Notes: generated from the letters alone by a model not told the origin. 64,000 nt of DNA from Gordoniibacillus chartarius (GCF_042432825.1 NZ_JBHLWN010000067.1:1-64000), one strand, 5' to 3'; positions 49,289 to 58,857 are shown, counted from the stretch's first letter. Made by a program: numbers and translations.

Positions 49289-50281
49289 TCATGACGGCCG
49301 GAGCTCGCGTACCATCTTGTACTCCCCGGGCTCCGCCCGGAAACCGATCATTTCGCGATTAATGCGCAGCATGGGGCCGTTCATGGAATCGTTATGCGTT
49401 CGCAGATAAGGAACGTTCCATGCACGGGCCGTCTGCACGCCGAGCAGCTTCAACGCCAGAGCGATGCGGCGTCCCCGGTATTCCTGAAGCACACCGGTAT
49501 AATCGTGATACATGGCCCCGGTTTGCTCATTCAGCTGCAGGGTGACAACACCGATATAGCGTTCTCCGTCTTTCGCAATATGAATCCATTCCGGACGAAC
49601 GCCGTGCAGCTCAATGCTCCACTTCTTCCATTCTTCGAACCAGGGAAAGCCGCCGGAATAACCCGGAATATCCCGATGCGTTATTTTATACAGCTCATAC
49701 AGCTTGCGCTCGTTCTCTTCCCCCGGCTCCTCCGCAAGCGTCGCGAATCGGATCCCGGACCGCTCCGCTTCACGGACAGCATCAAATAGCGAACTGCCGT
49801 CGAACGAAGCGAGATCAAGCACCGATTCGAACATATGGCGCTCCTTGACATAATCGCGCCGCTGAGCAAAAGCTGCCGATGCCTCATCCGATTCCCTTAC
49901 ATGGCCGATCAAGCGCGAGGCCCTCACCTCTACAGCCCATTGATGCACTGCTTCGTACAGCGCTCCACCAATCCCGTTCCGGCGACGGTCCGGGCGAACG
50001 ACAAGCGTACACATCAATGTTCCGGGTTCCGTCCAAGGAGCCCGCCAAGCGATCGCGTAAGCGACCACTTGACCCTGTTCGTCTTCCGCCACCCATTTGG
50101 GACGATCCCATCCCGTCAAATTGCCCTTGTCGTCGTAGTCCAGCCTGCCCGGGGGAATTTTGTCCTCGTCGTCCTTCAGCCGTTCCGGCGTCGTCGGCTC
50201 CGACCAGATCGTGTTCTGCAGCGGCGCAATCGCCGGGTAATCGTCCGGCTGCCGCATCCTGCGAATGTGAAATGCCGCCAC
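49289..50281 (-). CDS. Tandem GNAT acetyltransferase
   Basis: A 330-residue protein with two GNAT-like halves. The first has LMCTLVVRPDRRRNGIGGALYEAVHQW (motif A, about residues 90-115); the second has YHDYTGVLQEYRGRRIALALKLLGVQTAR (about 260-290) and ends LRTHNDSMNGPMLRIN. Such twin-GNAT proteins resemble mycothiol synthase-like enzymes, but substrates vary. The start is GTG 50281 because AAGGTGGAGG lies 7 bases before it; an ATG at 50368 has no such site. It is a single gene upstream of the thrS promoter. Confidence 0.82.
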   Translation of the reverse strand: MAAFHIRRMRQPDDYPAIAPLQNTIWSEPTTPERLKDDEDKIPPGRLDYDDKGNLTGWDRPKWVAEDEQGQVVAYAIAWRAPWTEPGTLMCTLVVRPDRRRNGIGGALYEAVHQWAVEVRASRLIGHVRESDEASAAFAQRRDYVKERHMFESVLDLASFDGSSLFDAVREAERSGIRFATLAEEPGEENERKLYELYKITHRDIPGYSGGFPWFEEWKKWSIELHGVRPEWIHIAKDGERYIGVVTLQLNEQTGAMYHDYTGVLQEYRGRRIALALKLLGVQTARAWNVPYLRTHNDSMNGPMLRINREMIGFRAEPGEYKMVRELRPS

Positions 50282-50395
50282 ATCCCAACCTCCACCTTGT
50301 TGAAGTCCGCTCTCATTCACATTATCGCATGCCCGTATGCCGGCTTCACGGTAAAGTCTGAGTATCACGAAAGCAGGCTGCGGCGGATCTATCGT

Positions 50396-51082
50396 TCACT
50401 CCGCCCCTCCGCCGCCCAGCCGGGCTTCCCTCGCGATACGGGCGGCTTCGGAGCGCCCCTCGACCTGAAGCTTGTTGAGCACGTTCGTCACGTAATTGGC
50501 AACGGTTTTCCCGCTTAGCTCCAGCTTCAGGGCGATCTCCGCATTCGAGGCGCCGTCGGCGATCAGGTACAGCACCTCGCGCTCGCGGGTCGTCAGCTCC
50601 GGGAACAGCTCTTCCCGCGCAGCCGGACGAGTCATCGCGAAGTAATCGATCATCCGCGCCGCAATATTCGGGCTGAAGATCGCCTCCCCGCCCGCAACGG
50701 CGCGGATGGCGCGCATCAGCTCCTCTTCGTCGGCATCCTTGAGCACGTAGCCGCGCGCCCCGGCGCGCATCGCCGTGAACACGGACGAATCGTCCTGGAA
50801 CATCGTCAAGATGAGCACCCGCACCTTCGGCTGCTTGCCGACAATCCGCTTCGTCGCTTCAATGCCGTTCAAGCCAGGCATCCGAATATCCATCAGCACG
50901 ACGTCCGGCTCCAGTGCGGCCGCCAAGCTGACGGCCTCCTCCCCGTTCGTCGCCTCGCCGGCGATGTCCATGTCCGGCGAGCCGGCGAGCAGGGCGCGTA
51001 CGCCTTGCCGGAACAGCGGATGATCGTCGGCGATCAGGATGCGCAGCTTGCCGGCCTTTCCCCCGGTATTCGTATCGCTCAT
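50396..51082 (-). CDS. LuxR-family response regulator, module 1
   Basis: A 228-residue NarL/LuxR-type regulator with ADDHPLFRQGV, phospho-Asp in VVLMDIRMPGLNG, switch Thr in ILTMFQ, Lys in YVLKDA, and a C-terminal HTH LTTREREVLYLIADGASNAEIA. The start at 51082 overlaps the kinase stop (ATGA). It is closely similar to the regulator at 59496-60164, including MRAGARGYxLK and GEAIFS blocks. It should bind the inverted repeats at 53374-53403 before the divergent membrane-protein gene (inference from the parallel module). Confidence 0.9.
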   Translation of the reverse strand: MSDTNTGGKAGKLRILIADDHPLFRQGVRALLAGSPDMDIAGEATNGEEAVSLAAALEPDVVLMDIRMPGLNGIEATKRIVGKQPKVRVLILTMFQDDSSVFTAMRAGARGYVLKDADEEELMRAIRAVAGGEAIFSPNIAARMIDYFAMTRPAAREELFPELTTREREVLYLIADGASNAEIALKLELSGKTVANYVTNVLNKLQVEGRSEAARIAREARLGGGGAE

Positions 51083-53274
51083 GCCGTTCCCGCCTCTCTC
51101 TTCTGATCTTCCGCACTTAATCCCTGAACCTCTTCGTATGGCAGCCACGCCTGCACAACCATACCGCCGCCCGGCGCCGGCTCGATCCGGCACACGCCGC
51201 CCAGCTCAGCGGCGCGCTCGCGCATCGAGGCGAGGCCGAGCCCGCCCGGCGCGCCGGCGGAGCGGTCGGCGGCAGCGCGGGCATCGCCGCCGTTATCGCG
51301 CACCTCCAGCTCGAGGCGGCCGCCGCCCGCTCGCAGCCGCACGACGCAGTGTGCGGCGCGCGTGTGCTTGGCGACGTTGACGAGCGCCTCCGTCGCAATC
51401 CGATAGGCCGCCACCTCGACGGCGGCCGGCAGCGGCGGGAGCGCCTCGGGCGCATCGAGCTCGAAGCTCCAGCCCGGCGCTCCCGCCGCCGGCGGCGACG
51501 GCGCGAGTCCCGCCCGCGCCGAGCCGGCCATGTCGGCGATCCGCTCGCGGATCGCCCCGACCAAGCCGAGCTCGTCCAAGGCCGGCGGACGAAGGTCGTA
51601 CACGAGCGTACGGATGTCGGCAATCGTACGGCGAATGTGGCCGCGCAGCTCGGCCAGCATCGCCTTCGCTTCGGCGGGCTCCCGGTCGATACGCTGCTCC
51701 GCCGCGGCCGACGTGTAGAGCAGCGACGCAAGACGCGGCGCGAGATCGTCGTGCAGATTGCGCCGCAGCCGGCGGCGCTCCTCCTCGCGCGCATGAACGA
51801 GCCGCTCCCGGGACTCCTGCAGGTCGGCGGCGAGCAGCTGCACCTCATACGTCGCCTGCACGCCCTGCACGACAGCTCCCGCTTGCCGGCTCAGCAGCTC
51901 AAGCAGCTTGCCGTTATCCTTCGCGGCTCCCCAGCCTCCGGCATCCCCTTCGGCGGGCATGGCCAGCAGCAAAGTCCCGACCCGTTCGCCGCGATGAATA
52001 AGCGGCAGCCGGAGCGGCTGCCGAGGCCGGCTGCCGGTTTCGGCGACCGGCTCCTCCGCACCGCCGAGCGCGATTCCTACGTACGGCGCTCGCACCGCTT
52101 CGCGCACCGACCGCGCCACCGCCTGCAGCGCCTCCTCCGGGGCCAGCGGCTCGGCAAGACGCTCGCCGAGCCGCCCTAGCGTCGCGAGCGGATCACCCTG
52201 CCCGCCGTACAGCCAGCGGCTTACCATCCGCTGCAGGCGAACCCGCAGCGGGTGAAACAGCACGGCCACAAGGCCGGTGGCCGCGAATGAAATCGCCCAT
52301 GAGCCGCTCGTTTGAAACAGCAGGCTCAGATACCCGACGGAGCCGGCGTACAAGCCGACCACGCACAGCGTCAGAATGCCGTACACGAGCGTTCGGCTCA
52401 GCAGCGGATCGATGTTCCATAGCCGATAGCGCAGCAAGGCGATCAGCAGCGTCACCGGGATCGCACACATCGACAGCTGGATACCCAGCTCCAGCACATA
52501 CATCAAATAAGGGTTGGCGTCCCAGGCCGGCCGGTTGATCACATAGACGGCGGTCCATCCGGCTAGTCCCGCTATCGCCGCCAGGCAGCCGAACACCGCC
52601 CATTTCGTCTGCAGCCGTTCGGTCGGACTCATCGTTCGCCGGTATTTATACACCAGCAGGAAGATCATCGTGCCGATCCACGCCACGAACCATACGGCAA
52701 ACACCGGCATCGCGTTTTGTATATCCAGAGCCGTCCCCGGCGCCAGCATCCCCGGTACGCGCACGGCTATAACCGTCAGGACCAGCCATCTGGACCAGCC
52801 CGGCTCGAGCTTGCCGTTCGGAAACAAGCTGACGAATACAATAAAGGCAGGCATGCCGAACGCTCCGACCCACCGGACAAGGCCGTTCAGCAGCGGATGC
52901 AGCGGCTTCAGTGCGTCGATTACGGGAATAAAGGTCGTTCCCAGCGTAAACAGCATGTACGTTCCGAGCAGCCCCATCGCATCGCCGCGCTTGCGGGCGA
53001 ACAGCACGGCGCCAGCGGCAAAGAATAGCCCCGCAAACAGCGCGTACAGCCCCGTGTAAGCCCACGCGTACTGCACGCTCGTCCAGCCGTTCGCCTCCAG
53101 CCAGCCCGCTCCCGGAGCAGGATTATAGAACGCTTCGCAGCTGCGGTAGGCGCACACGTCTCGCAGCTCCCGGTAAAACAGCGGCAATGCGGCCGCAAAC
53201 ATCAGCACGAGCGCCAGCGAATAGACGGCTACGGCCAAGGCACCCCATCGAATCCAGCGCATCGCTTCGAACAT
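51079..53274 (-). CDS. Multi-TM sensor histidine kinase, module 1
   Basis: A 731-residue kinase. About eight to nine membrane helices fill residues 10-350. The first outer loop carries two Cys four residues apart (DVCAYRSCEAFY). A GAF-like linker follows (RLPLIHRGERVGTLLL), then HisKA_3 with RRRLRRNLHDDLAPRLAS and HATPase with NVAKHTRAAH, VRDNGGDA and GGLGLASMRERA. This matches LuxR-partner kinases of Bacillota. It is coupled to its regulator and divergent from the 53491 gene. The paralogue at 60177-62249 shares the whole plan, including a close Cys pair in the first outer loop. Confidence 0.88.
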   Translation of the reverse strand: MFEAMRWIRWGALAVAVYSLALVLMFAAALPLFYRELRDVCAYRSCEAFYNPAPGAGWLEANGWTSVQYAWAYTGLYALFAGLFFAAGAVLFARKRGDAMGLLGTYMLFTLGTTFIPVIDALKPLHPLLNGLVRWVGAFGMPAFIVFVSLFPNGKLEPGWSRWLVLTVIAVRVPGMLAPGTALDIQNAMPVFAVWFVAWIGTMIFLLVYKYRRTMSPTERLQTKWAVFGCLAAIAGLAGWTAVYVINRPAWDANPYLMYVLELGIQLSMCAIPVTLLIALLRYRLWNIDPLLSRTLVYGILTLCVVGLYAGSVGYLSLLFQTSGSWAISFAATGLVAVLFHPLRVRLQRMVSRWLYGGQGDPLATLGRLGERLAEPLAPEEALQAVARSVREAVRAPYVGIALGGAEEPVAETGSRPRQPLRLPLIHRGERVGTLLLAMPAEGDAGGWGAAKDNGKLLELLSRQAGAVVQGVQATYEVQLLAADLQESRERLVHAREEERRRLRRNLHDDLAPRLASLLYTSAAAEQRIDREPAEAKAMLAELRGHIRRTIADIRTLVYDLRPPALDELGLVGAIRERIADMAGSARAGLAPSPPAAGAPGWSFELDAPEALPPLPAAVEVAAYRIATEALVNVAKHTRAAHCVVRLRAGGGRLELEVRDNGGDARAAADRSAGAPGGLGLASMRERAAELGGVCRIEPAPGGGMVVQAWLPYEEVQGLSAEDQKREAGTA

Positions 53275-53373
53275 CCCCTGTCTCTAAGTAGAAGCCATTC
53301 ACCGAATCTATTACACCGATTATAGCAACCGCCCCGAATCGCCGTAAACGCCCGCGTCGGGCTTCACCGCAAT

Positions 53374-53441
53374 TTCCCGGTCCGGTTTCCCGGAAACCGG
53401 GAATCGGCTCCTCTGCCGGCGGGGATACCCGGGGCTATACA
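53374..53441 (+). promoter_or_regulatory. Candidate operator and promoter of the module 1 membrane protein
   Basis: TTCCCG (53387-53392) and CGGGAA (53398-53403) form an inverted repeat with a 5-base gap; an extra TTCCCG half-site lies at 53374. The block also contains a perfect palindrome CCGGTTTCC-C-GGAAACCGG (53382-53400). A TATACA -10 element lies at 53436-53441, so the repeat centre is near -53. The second module has the same half-sites at the same place. Confidence 0.55.
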
Positions 53442-53490
53442 ATAAGCTCATCGGCAACCGCCAACTATCCCGAGGAGGTAAATACCACTC

Positions 53491-54183
53491 ATGAACGTTA
53501 CAATCAGTTCGAACTATTTTCGCCTATCCGGTCTTGCCCTTCTGCTGGGCGGCCTTATGGGCGGCGTCGGCCAGCTGCTGCACGCCGGCGATACGCCGGA
53601 AACCGTCGCCGAGATTCCCGGCTTCGTCGCCTACGCGGTCAACACCCACGTGCTGCTGGCCTGGGCTTCGACGCTCATTTTGCTCGGCCTTCCGGCCATC
53701 TATTTGCGCCAAGCCGCCAAGCTCAAATGGTGGGGCTGGCTCGGACTGCCGCTCCTGTTCATCGCCTTGATGTTTGAAATTTTCCATGGGCCGCTGCAAA
53801 TCATGGGGTACCCGATCATTTTCCATAACGTTACGACACCCGAGCAGCTCCAAGTCATCAACGATCAAATCCACACGCTCGCCACCGATCAGTACCCGCT
53901 GCAGCTCGCCGTCCTGATTCCGCTTATGCCGTTCCTGTTTATCGGTTTGATCTTGACCGCCGTCGGCATGCTGACGGCACGGGTGCTGCCGAAGCACGTC
54001 GGTGTCGTACTGACGGCGGCTATTACGCTGCTCGTGCTCGGCATGTTCATCAAGATCCGCGTATTGGACGTCTCGTTCTCGTACTTGCTGCTTGCTTTCG
54101 CCTATATCGGCGGTTCGCTGCTGCTGGGCTCCTCGAACCCGGCCGAAGTCACTAACGCCTCCAGGCCGGCTCGTTCGGCTTAA
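53491..54183 (+). CDS. Membrane protein of an unnamed family, module 1
   Basis: A 230-residue protein with about six membrane helices. It starts MNVTISSNYFRLSGLALLLGG; conserved with the 62468 gene are FRxSGxALL, a His-Asp/Gly-Asp-x-PE stretch after helix 1, a single His in the helix that follows, the LRxxAxLxWWGWxG loop and an H...LQ...YPIxF block after helix 3. GAGGAGG precedes the ATG. No enzyme motif is seen. It is probably the main target of the divergent kinase/regulator pair. Function unknown. Confidence 0.75.
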   Translation: MNVTISSNYFRLSGLALLLGGLMGGVGQLLHAGDTPETVAEIPGFVAYAVNTHVLLAWASTLILLGLPAIYLRQAAKLKWWGWLGLPLLFIALMFEIFHGPLQIMGYPIIFHNVTTPEQLQVINDQIHTLATDQYPLQLAVLIPLMPFLFIGLILTAVGMLTARVLPKHVGVVLTAAITLLVLGMFIKIRVLDVSFSYLLLAFAYIGGSLLLGSSNPAEVTNASRPARSA

Positions 54184-54212
54184 TCTCCTCATACATGGCC
54201 TTCCTGCAACAC

Positions 54213-54252
54213 AAAGGGCTGCTTTCGTCCGCTACAGACGAGGCAGCCCTTG
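54213..54252. terminator. Hairpin between convergent genes, possible terminator
   Basis: AAGGGCTGC (54214-54222) pairs with GCAGCCCTT (54243-54251). There is no strong T-run on either side (TTTGTGTTG on the minus strand), so activity is uncertain. Confidence 0.5.
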
Positions 54253-54259
54253 CAACATT

Positions 54260-54526
54260 TTATTCGGTGAGCAGCATTTCCCATTCGTGAATTTCATACG
54301 TCCGCGCTCTATGCACGATATACGGGTCCTCGTCGACCATTTGCTGCACTTCCGCGATCGATCCCGCCTTGTAGATGACCATTCCGCCCCAACCGTCGGT
54401 AAACCGGCCCCGGGCCAAAATTTTCCCTTCTTTCGCCCTCTGCTCCAAATACTCGAGATGCTCCGGACGGTACGTCTGACTCAGCTCCACATCCAGCATT
54501 GGCAGAAATACGGCGTAATATTTCAT
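54260..54526 (-). CDS. YciI family protein
   Basis: An 88-residue protein: KYYAVFLPMLDVELSQTYRPEHLEYLEQ, GRFTDGWGGMVIYKA and DEDPYIVHRARTYEIHEW are the YciI fold's conserved blocks, with the His and Asp that line its pocket. YciI proteins are small ferredoxin-like enzymes or regulators of unclear activity. It stands alone after folA on the same strand. Confidence 0.85.
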   Translation of the reverse strand: MKYYAVFLPMLDVELSQTYRPEHLEYLEQRAKEGKILARGRFTDGWGGMVIYKAGSIAEVQQMVDEDPYIVHRARTYEIHEWEMLLTE

Positions 54527-54585
54527 AAATCTCTCTCCCTATTAAACCGACTGTCCTCCCATTATCTCCCAGTCCGTATCCTGAA

Positions 54586-55083
54586 TCAAGTCCCCGTCTT
54601 CCGCTCGTAGACGACGAATTCGTAATCGTACGGGTTCTCTTCATCCTTCACTCCGGGCTCCCGCGACGTCACTTCCCAAACCGATGCTTCGATTTCCGGA
54701 AAAAACGTATCCGCCGCAAATTCATGATAAATATGGGTAATATACAGCTTGTCCGTATAAGGCATGGCCGCTTTGCAAATTTCCGCACCGCCGATCACGA
54801 TCAGCTCGTCATCCGCGGGATTGTGCCGGCGCAGCGCTTCCTCCAGCGAGTGCTCGACGACGCAGCCTTCCGCCTTGTAACTCGGATCGCGAGTCACGAT
54901 CACGTTGAGCCGGTTGGGCAGCGGCTTGCCGATCGATTCATGCGTCTTGCGCCCCATTAGCACCGTTCGCCCTTTCGTCACCTTGCGAAAATACGCCATG
55001 TCCGCCGGGAGCCGCCAGGGCAGCTTGTTGTCGATCCCGATGCCGTTATTGCGGTCCATCGCCAGCAGCATCGCGATCGTCAT
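54586..55083 (-). CDS. folA: Dihydrofolate reductase
   Basis: A 165-residue DHFR: MLLAMDRNNGIGIDNKLPWRLPADMAYF carries the WxLPxD catalytic region (Asp near residue 28), then GRKTHESIGKPLPNR and VIGGAEICKAAMP with the NADPH-binding GG. It reduces dihydrofolate made by ThyA. Its ATG overlaps the thyA stop by 4 bases, the classical thyA-folA operon. Confidence 0.94.
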   Translation of the reverse strand: MTIAMLLAMDRNNGIGIDNKLPWRLPADMAYFRKVTKGRTVLMGRKTHESIGKPLPNRLNVIVTRDPSYKAEGCVVEHSLEEALRRHNPADDELIVIGGAEICKAAMPYTDKLYITHIYHEFAADTFFPEIEASVWEVTSREPGVKDEENPYDYEFVVYERKTGT

Positions 55084-55874
55084 ACCGCCACCTCGCCTTT
55101 GATCGCCGGATGATGCTCGTAGCCGACAATTTCGAAATCCTCATACACGTAATCGAAAATCGTATCCGGCTTGCGCTTGATCACAAGCTTCGGCAGCGGG
55201 TACGGCTCCCGGGTCAGCTGCAGCTTCACCTGCTCCATGTGATTCGAGTAAATATGCACGTCTCCCCCGGACCAAATGAATTCGCCCGGTTTCAGACCGC
55301 ATTGCTGCGCCATCATATGGGTCAGCAGCGCATAGCTCGCGATGTTGAACGGCAGGCCGAGGAACGAATCGACCGAGCGCATCGTCAGCATGCACGAAAG
55401 CTTACCGTCCGCTACATAAAATTGGAAGGCGAAGTGACACGGCGGCAGCGCCATCTTGTCCACCTCAGCCGGGTTCCACGCAGTCACCAGCAGCCGCCGC
55501 GAATCGGGCGTCCGCTTGATCTGCTCGACCACCTTGCTGATCTGGTCGATCTTCGTCCCGTCCGGAGCAGGCCAGGAGCGCCACTGCGATCCGTATACCG
55601 GTCCGAGGTCGCCGTTCTCGTCCGCCCACTCGTCCCAGATGGACACTTTATTTTCCTTCAAATACCGGATGTTCGTGTCTCCGCTTAGGAACCACAGCAG
55701 CTCGTGAATAATCGAGCGAAGGTGAAGTTTCTTTGTCGTCACGAGCGGGAAGCCCTCCGACAGGTCGAAGCGCATCTGCCGCCCGAAGACGGACAGCGTC
55801 CCCGTGCCCGTGCGGTCTTCCTTCTTGACGCCATTATCCAAAATATCCTGCAGCAAATTCAAATATGCCCGCAT
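55080..55874 (-). CDS. thyA: Thymidylate synthase
   Basis: A 264-residue protein, the usual length of ThyA. The chain has DRTGTGTLSVFGRQMRFDL, the Arg pair PDSRRLLVTAWNPAEVDKM, catalytic Cys in LPPCHFAFQF and the C-terminal DYVYEDFEIVGYEHHPAIKG. It methylates dUMP using methylene-tetrahydrofolate. The start at 55874 follows AAGGGG; an upstream ATG at 55913 has no site and adds unrelated residues. Operon with folA. Confidence 0.95.
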   Translation of the reverse strand: MRAYLNLLQDILDNGVKKEDRTGTGTLSVFGRQMRFDLSEGFPLVTTKKLHLRSIIHELLWFLSGDTNIRYLKENKVSIWDEWADENGDLGPVYGSQWRSWPAPDGTKIDQISKVVEQIKRTPDSRRLLVTAWNPAEVDKMALPPCHFAFQFYVADGKLSCMLTMRSVDSFLGLPFNIASYALLTHMMAQQCGLKPGEFIWSGGDVHIYSNHMEQVKLQLTREPYPLPKLVIKRKPDTIFDYVYEDFEIVGYEHHPAIKGEVAV

Positions 55875-55972
55875 CGTCCAGCATCCCCTTGTCCGTATCT
55901 TTTGCATGTACAATGAATAACTAGATTATATCAGCAGGGGGGCCTGAACAAAACCGGAACTTGGAATCCGAA

Positions 55973-57217
55973 TCATTGCGGCTTGACCGTGTAACCGGTC
56001 GCTCTCCGCTTTTTAAGAATTTTAATCGACTGATCCAGCAGAGAGGGAGTACAGCTGACCTCGAGAAGGACCTCGCTTTTACGGCTCGCAAAAACGGTTA
56101 CTTTCTTTTTACTGACCGCCAATTCGATGATCAATCCCAGAATGAAGCCGCCCACTAAGCCAAGCAATCCCCAAATTATTGGCCCCCAGTACAGAACGAA
56201 TCCATATACCGCACCCAGAACCGCGAAGATCGTCGCGCCCATCATCGCTCCGTCCAGAATACTTCTGCCATCTACCCTATGAATGGAGTCCAGGATATGT
56301 GTTTGAGACTCAAGGTTTTCCAGAGGCAGTGCAACGATATGGTGCGAAGGGACCCCCAGCTTCTCCATGTCATGGATAACCATCTCCACAAAAGGTGAGT
56401 GTTCAAATGTGGCGACGATCTTTACTGTATTATTTTCTCCAGTGTTTAATTGTGCCAAGTTTGCAGCCCTCACTCTAAGGTATCGTATTTGCTCAATGTC
56501 GAATAACGTGTTGCTTTCATTTACCGATACATAGGCATGATAAATTGCAAAAGCGTACATCGAAGGCAGAAATAGAAACCACTGCCAGTCCACCATGGCT
56601 GCTGCGCTGCTAAAATCTCCAAGGAACGAATAAAGCCCGGCACGAACGGCCGCAGCCTTATAGCAGACAAATATCCACCAGGCCAAAACAAATGTGCCGA
56701 CAATCGTACTGCCGCCATACAGCTGCCCCAAGCCCGGCGATAAGATCGACCAGACCATACCCACCCAGGGATTTCTCTTGTCAAGGATGACTACATCAAA
56801 ATAGCTGACCTCCGAAGGTGAAATAGGTGCATCTTCAACTTCAGACAAAATGTGACTTTTATTGACTTCCACCGTACAACGGTAACTGTCCCAGATGCAA
56901 TATGCATATACGGCCACGTAAAGCAAAGCCCAGTCCTGGTTGAGTTGAGCCTTTGCCTCCTCGAACCTGCCAAGAAAGGATAAGGCAATCGCCATATTTA
57001 AATTAGACTGACTGTTGACCACAAGTTCCCAAATGATCAGCACAAAGCCATGCAGGTACTTACCTATGTACATGTGCCCAAACCCCGGGAAGGCAACAGA
57101 CCACCAGGCGGCAATCCAAGGAGTGCGGGGATATACCGAGTTGATCCCGAGTACGGATATTTTCCCTTTGGCATAGCGGGGTTTTATGTTATCCGATTGG
57201 AATTTGCGATGCGGCAT
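55973..57217 (-). CDS. Membrane protein with two TM2-like repeats and a C-terminal stress-protein-like domain
   Basis: A 414-residue protein in two similar halves followed by a third part. PWIAAWWSVAFPGFGHMYIGKYLHGFV (about residue 33) and PWVGMVWSILSPGLGQLYGGSTIVGTF (about 145) are matching TM2-type hairpins (G.G..Y.G); each is followed by an FLGxF...A segment and a YAFxIxHxY/YCIWDSY helix. The last 150 residues look like a DUF1269/GsiB-like region with a glycine-rich transmembrane hairpin (MMGATIFAVLGAVYG). Function unknown. The internal duplication is clear to the eye. Confidence 0.7.
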   Translation of the reverse strand: MPHRKFQSDNIKPRYAKGKISVLGINSVYPRTPWIAAWWSVAFPGFGHMYIGKYLHGFVLIIWELVVNSQSNLNMAIALSFLGRFEEAKAQLNQDWALLYVAVYAYCIWDSYRCTVEVNKSHILSEVEDAPISPSEVSYFDVVILDKRNPWVGMVWSILSPGLGQLYGGSTIVGTFVLAWWIFVCYKAAAVRAGLYSFLGDFSSAAAMVDWQWFLFLPSMYAFAIYHAYVSVNESNTLFDIEQIRYLRVRAANLAQLNTGENNTVKIVATFEHSPFVEMVIHDMEKLGVPSHHIVALPLENLESQTHILDSIHRVDGRSILDGAMMGATIFAVLGAVYGFVLYWGPIIWGLLGLVGGFILGLIIELAVSKKKVTVFASRKSEVLLEVSCTPSLLDQSIKILKKRRATGYTVKPQ

Positions 57218-57494
57218 AAGGCCTCTTCTCCTGCGGCTTGATCTCTTCAGGTAATATTACCAACAACTACCTGCGCTATGAATCCCTTCCTCGCAGGAAA
57301 AAAATAATATGGCACCTATCCTGCCTTCATCTCGTATTGATATTTGAAAAAGTCGGTTTGGCGGGATTCAACGCCTGCGGAGGAAAGCGGCACTAACATT
57401 CAGCAAACACTCAGCGCGGAATCAAGTACGATTCAGCTTCACCTTGCATAATGGGCTTAACATTCAGAACGAATTCGGACGGAGGATTCAAACG

Positions 57495-57902
57495 ATGATA
57501 AAACGGCTGATCACGGTCGGGACGTTAGCCATAACCATGACAATGAGTACGGGCCTCACAAAGTCGAACGCTGAAGCCTTGCAGCCGCGGCACGTAGATG
57601 TAGATAACCATGAGGCTGCTGCGGACCTCGATCGTTTTCTGGCGGCCCTCGGGGCAAGCGACCAGCAGCAGATTTCCGATGCTCTGTATGAGGGACGCTC
57701 GCTCGCCGATATCGCCGAAGCGAACGGCAAACCGGCGCAGGACATCATTGAGCTTCAGGTTGCGCAGCTGTCGGAGCAGCTCTATCTCCGTATGGCAAGC
57801 GGCCAGCTGTCGCCAAGCGACTATTATGCCCAGTTGAAGGAGCTCCCGGCCATCGTCTATGAGAGCGTATATGGCATTGCGGCGGAAAGCTCCACGGTTT
57901 AA
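57495..57902 (+). CDS. Small secreted protein, function unknown
   Basis: A 135-residue protein with a signal peptide (KRL, then a hydrophobic core, ending SNAEA near residue 28). The mature part is helical and acidic, with GRSLADIAEANGKPAQDIIEL, a motif seen in several secreted Paenibacillus proteins that looks like a small helix-turn-helix-like repeat. GGAGG precedes ATG 57495 at spacing 9. A single gene; a very strong terminator lies 130 bp downstream. Confidence 0.65.
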   Translation: MIKRLITVGTLAITMTMSTGLTKSNAEALQPRHVDVDNHEAAADLDRFLAALGASDQQQISDALYEGRSLADIAEANGKPAQDIIELQVAQLSEQLYLRMASGQLSPSDYYAQLKELPAIVYESVYGIAAESSTV

Positions 57903-58035
57903 TAGGAGTAACGCAAATGCCGCTTCCCCACCGTTCCGACCCTCATCGGGCCGGTCCGTGCATCACACTGCTCCGCCTGATTATAAGCAACCGTCAGCGT
58001 GAGCGTCGCTTCATATCGTCTCCTGCTTACAATCC

Positions 58036-58084
58036 AAACAAGCTTCCGTGACCCGCTTTCACAGCGGGTCACGGAAGCTTGTTT
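58036..58084. terminator. Strong bidirectional hairpin, 21-bp perfect stem
   Basis: The arms at 58036-58056 and 58064-58084 pair perfectly over 21 bp across a 7-base loop. The outer end is AAAC...GTTT, giving GTTTCTTG on the plus strand and GTTTGGATT on the minus strand. Confidence 0.75.
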
Positions 58085-58148
58085 CTTGTAATCAGCCGGG
58101 GGCCGCCATCAGTCTACGAACATTTCCGAAGCGGGCCCACGCTTGCCG

Positions 58149-58562
58149 TTATGAAATTTTCCGCGTCGATTTAACGGATTCCTGATGCTCCTTGCACAAG
58201 AAGCGAATGTACTGTACCGTCGCTTCCTTGACCTTCTTCGCTTCCTCCAGCGAGGAGAAGCAGTATTCGGCCGTATCGGTCGCCCCGTACCGCTCCAGCT
58301 CTTCAGCCCCCATGCCCAGCGCCGAATAGTTAAAGAACAGCTCGTAACGCGCCCGCTCGCCGGCATTCTCGATAAAGATGTCCTTCGTGAAGAAGGAGCC
58401 CTTGTTCAGCACCTTCAGGTGCAGCCGGAACGGACGGTCCGGGTCGGATACATAGCATTTGATCGTCGCTTCAATCTCAAGCTGTTTATAGGCTTCCGGC
58501 GGCTTCTGCAGCGGCTCGGACGAAGTCAGCGCTTTCCATAGTTTACGCAGCATATTGTCCAT
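58149..58562 (-). CDS. Hypothetical cytoplasmic protein
   Basis: A 137-residue protein with no signal or membrane helix. The middle (residues 28-75) looks like a beta-sandwich: ATIKCYVSDPDRPFRLHLKVLNKG and FIENAGERARYELFFNYSALGMG. A helical tail follows with EEAKKVKEATVQYIRFLCKEH. I recognise no family. No strong ribosome site is seen before the ATG at 58562. It is a single gene convergent with the secreted protein gene. Confidence 0.6.
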   Translation of the reverse strand: MDNMLRKLWKALTSSEPLQKPPEAYKQLEIEATIKCYVSDPDRPFRLHLKVLNKGSFFTKDIFIENAGERARYELFFNYSALGMGAEELERYGATDTAEYCFSSLEEAKKVKEATVQYIRFLCKEHQESVKSTRKIS

Positions 58563-58857
58563 CCCCTAGTCCATCGATAAAATGTTCCATACGTCTCATC
58601 GGATTGAGTAAGGCTATTATACTTCGTTTCCTCCGGGATTTCTGTGAAGGAGCATACAGAACAACCGAATTTGCGTTCCGTTGAGGCAGCTATTAAGACC
58701 TTATCCTAACAAATATACGCCGCCCCTTCGGAAAAGTTTCTCATGGGAACTCCATGCAGCGCTGCCAGCAACGGACTAGAGCTTTTCTGCTGGATATCAT
58801 AGTACAATCATCCACGGATAGCAAATCCCATCAAATCAAATAAGGAAGTGGATTACC
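58563..58857. other. Intergenic region between divergent genes
   Basis: About 295 bases. A TACAAT -10-like element at 58803-58808 lies 50 bases before the NlpC/P60 start; no clear -35. Nothing else recognised. Confidence 0.4.
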
